A DNA stretch of 64,000 bases from NCBI RefSeq assembly GCF_008831285.2, contig NC_045139.1:13498354-13562353 (forward strand). The letters are read 5' to 3'. The position numbers were made by a program, and so were the translations under genes. Of this stretch, positions 11,701-23,700 are shown one piece after another. This DNA is from Nymphaea colorata. Taxonomy: Eukaryota; Streptophyta; Magnoliopsida; Nymphaeales; Nymphaeaceae. A model generated the notes under the pieces. It was not told the DNA's origin. It saw only the letters and a list, made by a program, of their open reading frames with translations, and searched no databases. Positions within the stretch are counted from its first letter, which is position 1. Each line of letters begins with the position of its first letter.

Positions 11701-14700
11701 CAAGGAGAAAATTAAATCTGGTAGCAGCGAGAGCTTTAGTGAAGAAATCGCCAAGTTGATACTCTGATTGGACATAGGAGAGATCTATGTTTTTCTGAAG
11801 GAACTCTTCACGAACATAATGGCAGTCCATCTCTATATGCTTTGTTCTTTCATGGAATGTGTGATTGCTAGCAATATAGATTGCACTTTTGTTGTCGCAA
11901 CAAAGCTTGACAGGATTCGTAATATGAATTCCCATATCTTTCAGTAAGCTTTTGAGCCACACTATCTCCATTGTTGTAGTTGCCATTGCTCGATATTCAG
12001 CTTCTGTTGATGATAGCGATACCTTATTCTGTTTTTTGCATCGCCAGGAAATTAAGGAGTCACCTAAAAACACACAAAAACCAGTGGTGGAGTGCCTATT
12101 ATTGGGATCTCCACCCCAATCAGCATCTGTATACGCAACTAATTCTAATATAGAAGAAGAAGACAGAAATAGTCCTTTGTTGATAGTGTTTTTCACATAA
12201 CGGACAACCCGCATTGCCGCTCCCATATGTACTGAGGTGGGTCTTTGTTGAAATTGGCTTATCACATGCACAGCATGAGCAATGTCAGGTCTGGTGATGG
12301 AGAGATAAGAGAGAGCACCAACTATTTGCCGAAAAGGAGTGGGATTCTCCAATATCTCTTCATCATCAATTTTCATTTTTACTCCCAGTGCTGCTGGAGT
12401 ATCCACAACTTTGTCATCTGAGATACCTGTTCTGTCAACTAATTCACTAACAAACTTCATTTGAGAAAGAAGATAACCTTGTTTGCTATAAGCAACTTCA
12501 ATTCCAAGAAAATAAGTTAGTCTTCCCAAATCAGTCATTTGAAAACATTTGCTAAGAAAGTGTTTTACCTTTATAATCCCTTCATCATCACTCCCAGTAA
12601 TAACCATATCATCAACATACAGTAATAAAACAATTACACCTACGGAGGTAGTTTTTACAAACATGGCAGTATCAGAGTAGCAAGATTTAAAACCTTGATT
12701 AAACATGACACTACTAAACTTGTCAAACCAGGCTTTGGGAGCTTGTTTTAAACCATAAAGAGCTTTCTTAAGGCGTAAAACTTTGTTTTGGGGTAGATCA
12801 AAACCAGGGGGAGCACTCATGAAAACTTCTTCTTGTAGGTGACCATTTAAGAAAGCATTTTTAACATCCATTTGAAAAATAGTCCAATGTTTAACAGAGG
12901 CAATGGCAATAAGGGTTCTAACAGAAGTCATGCGAGCAACAGGAGCAAAGGTTTCTTCATAATCAATCCCATATTCTTGAGCATATCCCTTGGCAACAAG
13001 TCTGGCCTTATATCTTTCTAAGGTTCCATCACTTCTAGTTTTGATTTTATAGATCCATCTACAACCAATAGTCTTTTTCCCCGTTGGTAGAGGCACAATA
13101 TCCCAAGTTTCATTGCTTTCAAGAGCTTTAAGCTCAAGATTCATGGCTTCAATCCAATTGGGATCTTCTTTAGCTTCAAGGTAAGAAGATGGCTCATGAA
13201 AAGAATGATGTGCCATAATACAAGCTCGAAATTTTGGAGAAAAAGACTCATAAGAGACAAATCTTTGAGGAGGCCTAATGTGCCTTTGGGATCTCCTAGG
13301 AAGAGATTGATTAGTTTCTTGATTTTGGGGGTCTCTTCTTCTATAAACTAAGATCTCTTTTGGAGGGATGATATGAGTAGAATTATCATTGTTGACTTCT
13401 TCAATTGGTACCTCTATACCTTTATCGGGTTCATCATCATCAATATCAGTAGTCCAAAGAAAAGTATAATCTTCTAGTTTCTTGGGTTCATCTTTGAAAC
13501 CATCTTCATTTTCTAAAAAGATCACATTTCTAGAAACATAAACTTTATCTTTTTTAATATCATAACATCTATAACCCTTTTGAGTTTCGGAATACCCAAT
13601 AAAAACACAACAAATAGCTTTGGAGGAAAGCTTATCGTCTTTGTCACTTAACACAAAACATTTGCAACCAAAGACTTTAAGTCTATTGTAATTAGGTTTA
13701 ACATGATGAAGTCTTTCAAAATGAGAAATATGTTTCAAAATTTTGGTAGGCATTCTATTAATTAAATAGGTTGAAGTCAAAACAGCCTCGGCCCAAAAGT
13801 TTTTGGGAACATTTTTAGATAAAAAAAGGGCTCTAGTAGTTTCAATAATGTGCCTATGTTTACGTTCGGCCACTCCGTTTTGTTGTAGAGTGTTAGGACA
13901 AGATCTTTGATGAACAATGCCTTTTTCTTTTAGAAATTGTTGAAATTCATTTGACATAAATTCTCCTCCCAAATCACTTCTAAAGACTTTGATATTTGAG
14001 CCAAATTGGGTATAGATCATGTTGTAGAAATTCTTAAAGTTTGTGAATACTTCCGATTTGTGCTTGAGAAAATAAACCCAAGTATGCCTAGAATAATCAT
14101 CAATAAAGATCACATAGTACAATAATCCTCCTTTTGACATAATAGGAGCGGGTCCCCACACATCCGAATGCACCAAATCAAAAGATTTTTGGGCAATAAA
14201 ATTTCTATTATCAAAAGGTAAGGCTTTCATTTTAGCCTTAATACAATCATTACAATCAAAGTTCTTTTGACAAAAATTCTCCATGAATGGAAGATGAGAC
14301 ATTTTTTCTATATTGGAATGTCCAAGTCTTTGATGCCAAGTTTGAATGTCACATTCTTTGGAGATATTGCAAGATGGTCTTGAAAGGTCCAAAAAGTCTA
14401 TGTAGTAGAGATTATTTGTTCTAAAACCTTCCCCAATCATCTTCTTGGATATCCGATCCTGTATCAAACATTTGGATTGTGAGAAGATTACATCAAAACC
14501 AAGGTCGGCTATTTGAAAAACGGACAATAAATTTAAGTTTAATTTAGGAATATGTCTTACTTGAGGTACTTTTAAAATTTTGGATCCAAAAGCTAGGTCA
14601 AGATTTCCAATAAAATCAATTTCAAGAGAGGTACCATCCGCCGTTTTCACAAAGGAATAAGAATCATTTTTAGTGCATTCGGTGAGAAGGGATTCATAAG

Positions 14701-17700
14701 GAGTCATATGAAAAGATGCACCCGAATCAATAATCCAAGAGTACTTACTTGAAGAAGTAGATGCCACGGTCGCTCCCAAAGTCGAAGGTATGCTTCCTCC
14801 TTTTAGAAAAGGTTGAAGAGCACTTATGAGTTGCTCAAGTTGGAATGAACTTGCTTCGCTTCTCTTCTTGAATTTGAGCCGCAACATTGCTTCTTTTATC
14901 AAAAATTCTAAGTTTTGGACATCTTGGCTTGGTATGTCCTTCTTCTTGACAATGATAGCAAATAATTTTTCTCCTTGTTCCTTCATTTGTACGATTGAAG
15001 TGAGGAGGTCTATAAGGTCTCAAGTGGGCCCCCGGCCTAGATGTGGCAAGCACATTGTTGACTTTCTCTTTATCAAGACAAAGACGATTTTCCTCCATTT
15101 GAAGTTCCGCAATAGCCTCATTCATAGATGGTGTTTTAGAACGATGAAGTAAAGCGGTTTTGACACCATCAAATTCCGGTCTAAGACCTATGATAAACTT
15201 GTAAAACTTCTCACGTTGTATTTGCTTTTCTTTAAGAATAAGATCTTGTGTCCAATGTGGTTCAAAAATACTCAATTCATCATACAATTGATCCATTTTA
15301 GCCACATAATCTTTAATGGATCTATCTCCTTGTTGAAGATTGTGAATTTTGAGTTGAACATGATGCATATAAGCAACATCTCTCATGGTATGAGTTTTCT
15401 TTAGATATTCCCAAGCTTCTAGGGCAGAATTTAATTTAGAGATTTGCCCGCTAGTAGCATTGTCAACACAAGTCAAGATCCAAGTAATGATTTTGTGATG
15501 ACCAACACTCCATTCTTCCCATTTTTTGTTGTATTCAGCCATTACCTTCTCTTTTTCGGTTGCATCCAATTCCATAGCCCTTCCATCAACAACTTTCGTA
15601 AGGACTAGTTGTGGTTCAAGTTTTGTCCCATCAACTAGTCCCCAAAGGCTTTTACTACGAATAAAGTGTTCCATAGTTCTAGCCCATTGTATGTAATTTG
15701 TTGATGAGAGTTTGGGAAAAGGAAGAGAAGAGACTTTGTCATCCATGGGCACAATCAACAAGGTAGATCCACTTACAAGTTATGAAGAAGATGGCAGCCA
15801 CGTGAAAAGAAGTCCACGGCAAGGATTAAAAACTCAACAATGATAGAAACCAGTCACTCTTTCAACAGCCACGAGCTCACCACCAAGGGAGCTAGATTTC
15901 GTCAAGAAATCACCAAAAAGAAGCCAGCAAAAACACTCTTCTTCTTGTGTAAAACTGCAGCAAGCAATATCTCGAACACTTGGAGTGCTTCACAGCTCCA
16001 ACGCAAGAATAAAAACTGAACCTTCAATCTTGAATGGCAGCAAGACAAAGAGCCAAAAACCTGGCTCTGATACCATGTAAATCAGGCCCAAAGAAACAAC
16101 CTCTTCAAGTAATATCAGCCTTGAAGCTTTCACTAACAAGTCAATCTCACAAACCCTCAAACAAGAGGTGAAGAAGAACTTAAATTAATCACACAAAGAG
16201 ATACAAGAAGTGGGCTAAAAAGCCATGCCTAAAACCAATGTTGTACGTATCGTACGATACGACCCCGTATCGTACGATACGTATCGTATCGTTTGAAGAA
16301 AACGATACGATACACCCCTCGTATCGTAAAAAGGGGGTGTATCGGCCCTGTATCGCCCGTATTGTACGATACGGGGCGATACACCCCGTATCGTACGATA
16401 CGGCCTAAAAACGCAAAAGGGGGCCGAGACCTACTTATTCGGCTTCTTTTTCAAATTTTTCTTCCGTTCTTCATTTCTAACGCTTGGATAGTGCCGTGAG
16501 GGAGGGCGATCGTTCATTTTGACCGTGAAGAACTTGATTTTCATCATCAAATCGAAGATTAAGTGGTCGATTTGTGCGTGGGTGCTTGATTTTCGTGGGA
16601 AGGAAAGGGGTTTTCTTCATTTCAGACATTTCTTCTTCGTAAGGTATGAAATCTCATGTTCTTACCATGTATTCTTAATTTTTTACCGTATAATCGTAGA
16701 TTTGAAGACTTTGAGTGTTTTTCATTAAGTTTACCATAGGATTTCGTTTTTTTTTTTGAAGATATGGATCCTACATGGCAATGGTGCGAAAGGGTGAAGG
16801 AGAATAACCGTTTGAAACTCAAATGTGGCTTCTGTGGGAATACAATTTCAGGAGGGATTATTAGAATGAAACACCATTTGGCAGGGACCTCCAAAGATGC
16901 GTCTCCTTGTGTTGGAGGACCAAACAAACATTTGCCTCCATTTGTGCGTCAACAATGTTTAGATATGCTTCATGCTTTACGTCAAAAGAGAATACAAAAA
17001 GAAATTGAAGATGCAGATGTAGGCTATAATGTGCCTTTGGAAGATGAAGAAGAAGAGGATGAAGCTTATGAATGTGATGATGAAGACGATAGCAGTCTAA
17101 GAACAGATTTGGAGACCTCAAGAGGTAGAGATCGTAGAGGAAAAGGGATTATGTATGAAGGAGGTCGATCTGGCATAACGGGAAGGAAGAAGAGAGGCAC
17201 AACAGATGTTAGGGCCAGGCGTGGTATGCGACCACCTAGTGATAGAGTTCCTACTGGTAGGTCTAGTGTTGGCTCTATTAAGAGTTTTTTCCCTTCATAT
17301 ACCAGCCCAGGTGGTCAGCCGCAGATTCGTGCTGCTATGACATCTAAAGATATGCTATATCATGCACAAAAGCAGGTAGGGAAATGGTTTTATGATGCCT
17401 GTATTCCATTCAATGCAGCTAATTCTTTTCAATTCCAAGCCATGGCAGATGCAATTGCTTCTATAGGCCCCGGATTCAAAATGCCATCATATCATCAGTT
17501 GAGAGGCAAAATTCTTCAGGATACAGTCAAAGAAGTGTCTGAGCATTGCGATGAGTTGAAATTATGTTGGAAGGAAACAGGTTGCTCCATTATGTCAGAT
17601 GGTTGGACTGATACAAGGTCAAGAACACTTGTAAATTTTCTTGTGTATTGCCTTAAAGGTACAATGTTCTTGAAATCTCTTGACTTGTCTGATGTTCCTA

Positions 17701-20700
17701 AGACTGCTGAGATTTTATTCAATGTTTTTGATAATGTTGTACAAGAAGTTGGACCTGCAAACATTGTACAGTTTATTACAGATAATGCTGCAAATTATAG
17801 AGCTGCAGGAGATTTGTTATTTCAAAAGTATAGAACATTTTATTGGAGTCCATGTGCCACTCATTGTGTTAATCTAATGCTTCAAGATCTTAATGAGATG
17901 CATGATATGAAATCAGCCATTGACCAATGTCAAGAGGTAACAAAATTTATCTATAATCATGCATATGTATTGAGTTTGATGAGAAAATTTACAAAAGGAG
18001 TTGAATTAATACGACCTGCACAAACTAGATTTGCCACAAATGTATTGACTGTGCAGAGTGTGGTGAAACAAAGAACTCCTTTGAGACAGATGTTTGCTAG
18101 TGAAGAATGGACTGCATATCCACATGCTCATAAAAGAAATGTTTCTTTAGTTGTGGATATTATATTCAATAACGTATTTTGGGAATCATGTGTGAAGCTA
18201 TTGAAGGTTTGTGTTCCATTAGTTAAGGTTCTCAGGTTGGCTGACAGCGAGGACAGACCTTCTATAGGGTACTTATATGAGGCTATGGACAAAGCAAAAG
18301 AGGCAATTCGAGACAACTTAAAGGAAAAGAAAAAGTTATATATGCCCATATGGAAGATTATAGATAAAAGGTGGACTGGACAGCTTCATCAACCTCTTCA
18401 TGCAGCAGCTTATTATCTAAATCCTGCAATTAGATTTTCTCCTACATTTAAGAAGGACAGAGAAGTCATGCATGGTTTGTTAGATTGTATTAATGTGTTA
18501 GTGGAAGATTCTACAGAACAAGATGCTGTGCACAATGAGTTGGATCTATATGATAGTTGTTTTCGGAACATGGGACTACCTGCCGCCGTTCGAGCCAGGA
18601 CAAAGATGCGTCCAGGTAAATACATAGAAATTTTTAATTTACTTTGCATTTGTTACATTTGATCCTTTTAAAACTTTCACATTGATTTGTTATATTTTTG
18701 TTTAGATTTGTGGTGGAATAGGTATGGGTTTGATTGTCCAAACCTAGCACGTTTTGCAGTCAAAGTCCTCAGCCAGACATGCAGTGCTAGTGGATGCGAA
18801 AGGAACTGGAGTGTGTTCCAACATATCCATAGCAAAAAAAGGAATAGGCTCGAACATAAAAGGTTGAATGACCTTGTCTTTGTTCGATATAATATGAGGT
18901 TGAAACAAAGGTAATATAGGCATATACCTTAATTAATGTTTACATTTTTATGTACAATATATTTATATGAAATTATATACTAACAAATTTTCTCTTATTT
19001 AATGTAGAGAATTAGAAAAATCATTAGCAAGGAAGCACACATCTCAGTTCGATCCTATCAGCTTGGAAAATTTTGACGATCTAGAGCCATGGATTGAAGA
19101 AGAACCAACTACAATATTTGATGATGAAGATCTTGAATGCTTCAACCTTGAAGTTGAAGCAACAGAAGGCTTTGTTGATGAAGGAGAGTCTGCTACTGCT
19201 GGTGCTGAATATGTTGGTGAAGATCTTCCAATTCTTGACGATGAAGAAGAAGAAGAAGATGAAGATGAAGATGATGAAGATTATGAATGATGAATCATGA
19301 ATGAGAGTCAAGTCAAGAGTGCTTTCATTTTATATGTATCAAAAACTTAAGAGTTATGAATCTATGGTTGTTGAACACTTGATTGAATGTTTTATCATTT
19401 ATGACTTTATCACTTTATGGCTTATGGCCTTATGCTTTGTTGAATGATATTGTATTATTGTTATGAATTTTGATGTTTATGAATGATGAACGCGTAAGTT
19501 TATAGCAATAATAAGTCTATCATTATCTCAAACATGTTTTCTATGAACAATTTATTATTTTTAATTTTTTCTGATTTTTTTTATGAATTTTCCGAATTTT
19601 TTTAATTTTTTTCTGATTTATTAATAATTTTTTAAAAAAATTTACGATACGTTACGATACGGCGTATCTTAAAGCCCGACCGATACGGCTTACGATACGC
19701 GTTTTACAACATTGCCTAAAACAATGGGAGAGCTGCCCTATTTATAGAGGAGAGGGCCAAAGAGAAGAAGGAGGAGGCAGTCCCAACGGCTAGAAATCTA
19801 GCCGTTGGGACTAGTCTCCCTCTATGAAAAATAGAAAAAGGAGAGGGATAAAAGGGGAAAACAGAAAATAATACATAAAGAAAAAATACATAAAGAAAGT
19901 GAAAATTACATAGGTGTCCTAAGTACCCAAAATATAAAATATATATATATATATATATATAAAGCATATATTAGATGACTAATATATGTGATATATATAA
20001 ATGTATATATGTATACATATGGGATACATACATTCTAACACTATATAGGAAGAACATAATAGAGAACTCCAAAATACAAGCCACATGATAATAAGAATCT
20101 AAATATTCAAACAAATGGACTTACAAAAGTAATGATTATCACCTTAAAAATTAAATTTTCAAGCTCCTTGATTAAAGTTGAGAAAAAAACTAGAAGCTTT
20201 TGCAGCTTGAACCACAGCTACCAGCAAAAGCCACAGGAAGTAATTTGTGAAGTGAACAGAGGCAAATGACAGGAAAACCATTACATTAGCACAGATGCTG
20301 CAATCCAGAGAAGTAGTGTGAAGTGGGAAGCTAATCCCAGAAAAGTTAAGCCAGCTTCCTGGTAACTACGGCTCATCATGAGAACAAGAGATACATAAGC
20401 ATAGGTGGACCCAGCATAGTGCAAAGGGGGAAGCTAATTTTTGAAAAGGTAAGCCAGCTTCCTAGTAACTATGGGCTCATTCTGAGCACACGAGATACAT
20501 TAGCATAGATGCATGCAGGATAGTATAAAGTGGGAAGTTAATTCTAGAAAAGGTGCCAGCTTCATAGTACCTAAGGGTTCACTCTGAACGCATAAGATAT
20601 TGCCGATTTGCTTAATTCAATGCAGATCAAATTCAAAAACCACCTGATAGGTGAGACAATAATGCACTGATTCAAACCAACAAACTAAAAAAAAAAAAGA

Positions 20701-23700
20701 ATAAAATACTCAAGTAGTTAGATGATCATAGAATACCTGAGCTGAAATAAAATATTTAAACGGTTCAAATCCTGTCTCTCAGCTTCAGATTTTGATATAT
20801 ATTTCAGATCCTGGAAACAAGAGAGTTTCTACCTCCATGAGTAACCCAGTTTCATGAATAGAAATTTCAAGAAAATGGAAACAAGAAAAGCTGCAGAAAC
20901 TAATGCTCAGATATAGTAGAACAAGTTCCTTTCCAAAAGAATAGAAATGCTTGCTCATGAAAATGTAGTTCAGATTTCTGAAAAGGAAGACGAACCTCCA
21001 TTTCACTGACTTATGCACCTATGCATAAACATGTTCTTGCACATGCCATGAAAATGATGCATGCTCAAATCTGAAATGTGCCGTTGAATGACTCATTCAG
21101 ATACATCCATATAAATGTAGCCAGAAGGCAAAGAACAGAAGATACATGGAAAAGTATACAAGTATATGAACCTTGAGAAAGAGCCAAACATCAAGTAATG
21201 AAGAAACAGCCAGCTTGATTTTAATAAGAAACCGAAAAACAGATGCATAAATTTTTAGTGCTTCGGGTGTCAAGATGATAGAAACTGGCCAGTCCACCTT
21301 ATATCCCAACGCCATGAAATCATAAATATGTGTTCCTACAATGAAAACAAAGTGACAATTGGCACCGTGAAGGGAAGGAAGAAAATCAGGAAACCATAAC
21401 ATTTAGGACAATAAAGAAAGGAGTGCATAATCAGAAATCTACCACATGAGGATGTTAAGGGGCCTACAGTCTGCTGATTCTGCTCTTTTTTATATATAAA
21501 AAGTCTTTCCTTGTACGCATCTTTCTCACATGAAGAGCTCTGCAATGCTGACTCAAGCAACCCTTGGGCTACAGAAATAGTATGGTTGGGATCATTGTAA
21601 CCATTCTGTTTTCCATAGACAATGAAAAACAAGAAGACCAACAACGTTATTAGCAATCCAACAGACAACAAAAGCAAAAATACACAACAATCAAAGAAAC
21701 ACAGAATCTGCCTGCAATAATAAACAGTAAAAATGGAACATACATGCTGGGAAAGAGAATTCACAAACATGTCTGCCCAGTCAGCTGCTTCCATAAAATG
21801 ATAACGGCGCAAGGCCAACAAATTCTCGTGTAGGTTGAATCCTTCTTCAAGTAACCGAACAGAAAAGCTACTTATGTATTTATATCTGCTGAAATTGAGG
21901 AAACATTTGGTAGAGATTGAGTACAAGAGAGATTTTCCAAATATTTTATTTCAAGCTACAAGCCATAACTTTAATGATAAAAAGTTTTGCTTTCAGTTTT
22001 TGATAAGTGTTGACTCCAACTTCAACTCATCACAATCAGCTCATCGATCGTGAAAGAATAGAATTCCTGGAAACGCATTGCACCTGCTTCTTTCTTCTTT
22101 CTATAACAGCAATTATTAATTTTATAGAAGCTCCAACATAAACATCGACAAAACATAATTTAAAACCTTTTTCTTCTTTCAGAAAAATGTTCAGATGTTC
22201 TTAACATGTTAAAAGCTACAAGTACTACAGACTGCTATATAAGTCACAATTTTGATCCTTACTATATATGGCAATCTAGATAGGTCTTCTTTCATATTTA
22301 ACAATTTCCAACAAAATCATGTCCATTTAGCTTATGCAACCAAGGCCCACCTGTTAAAAACATTACATGGAGCCTAAGCAATGGGTAGATCCCAGGTGTA
22401 CCAAAGCTGGACTGTGAGCTTTAAGCAATACAAAAGAACAGGAAAACACAGGAACTAATAAAATGCAACATTAAATGTTATTATAGATAAGTGTCACAAA
22501 AAACGGCGTTATATTGAAAAAAACGCGTATTATACGCTAAAAATGCTTCAGCCGAAAAAAACGGGAATAAAACGCGTCTTTTTAAAAAAAAAGGCAAATT
22601 TTAAAAAACGCGTCTCACGTTTTCCTTTAACGGTCTAAGAATGAAAATGGCACAGTTGTAATATTGTTTAAAACATTTGTTTTTTTTCAAACTTGTTCGA
22701 CCTTTTAGTGGCAAAAGAGTATTTTCACATAGCAAAAGAGCGCTTACGGTTAAAAACTTGAAATCGACGAGTTTTCTTCGTGAGTCTTCGACGTTCTGAG
22801 TTCTTCTTCCGTCGTTCTTCGTGAGTCTTCTCTTCGACCGTTCGAGACAGAGAGGCGTTCGAGATTATTCTGAAGAATCTGAACTCTAAAGAGCAGGGCA
22901 TTCGACATTCGGCTGGTTTCGTCTAGTCTGATCGTCTTCTTCTCGTTTTCATCCGGCTGAAGAGGAGGGCATTCGAGATTCGACTTCCTTTGTCTCCATC
23001 TCGTTTTCATTCGGTTGAAGTCTCTTTTTCATTCGAACGGTGACAGGTTCTCTTTCCATGTTCGATTTAGCTGTTTTGGTTTGTTTTTTTCTCTTTTTAA
23101 GACTTTAAGTTATTTCCCCTGCATTTTTCTTGTTGCCGTATGCATCAATGCATGTTGCTTCTCTAGTCATTTTGTTAGTTATGCATTTGTTAGTTATACT
23201 TATGCATTTGTTAGACTGTTAGTTTTCATTATCTAATTTTAATTTGTTGCTTATCTAGTCATTTTTCACTGTTTTTTTTTTAATTTCTCATTTACTTTCT
23301 TTTTATATAATTATCAGGATTTTTTATTTATTTTTTAAAAATTTGCCATCTTTTTCCCGTTTTATTTCCGAGATATATAACTTTGCCGTATTATACCCGT
23401 TTTTTTCTTCGCCGTATAATACCCGTACCCGTTTAATGTGACAATGAGATAATCACAAATATAAACATATATACAGTAACATAAGATTCTTAAAACGACA
23501 CAAGAACCATTCAAATAAATACACATGCAATCATTTCATGTCATATGCACATACATAGACTATGCTGTCAAAACTCAAAAGCATTAGAGCAGCCTGGGTG
23601 GTTAGATGGGGCTAGAGCTTAGGGGGCACTAGGTGCATTATGTGGTCTTTCCAAAAAAAGAAGGTAAACAAATTGGATACTAATTATTAAAATTGACAAT

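Larger units (their letters stand above)
11186..20040 (-). mobile_element. Ty1/Copia LTR retrotransposon in GCP6 intron 12
   Basis: The element is flanked by a perfect 5-bp target duplication, CTATA at 11181-11185 and 20041-20045. Its LTRs begin TG and end CA in the coding orientation. A primer-binding site complementary to initiator tRNA-Met (TGGTATCAGAGC) abuts the 5' LTR, and a G-rich polypurine tract abuts the 3' LTR. It encodes gag and pol in the same direction as GCP6. The order protease, integrase, reverse transcriptase, RNase H is that of Copia. Apart from a 2-bp TA-repeat length difference, the two LTRs differ at one visible base (near 11547 versus 19926), so the insertion is recent. 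A hAT transposon lies inside the 5' LTR. Without the hAT and its duplication the element is about 5.4 kb. Confidence 0.96.
16076..20040 (-). repeat. Copia 5' LTR, interrupted by a hAT element
   Basis: The LTR pieces are 16076-16235 and 19715-20040. Removing the hAT (16236-19714) and one copy of its 8-bp duplication leaves about 478 bp, matching the 476-bp 3' LTR. Known differences are one substitution and one extra TA unit. The hAT therefore inserted after the Copia element was already in place. Confidence 0.95.
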
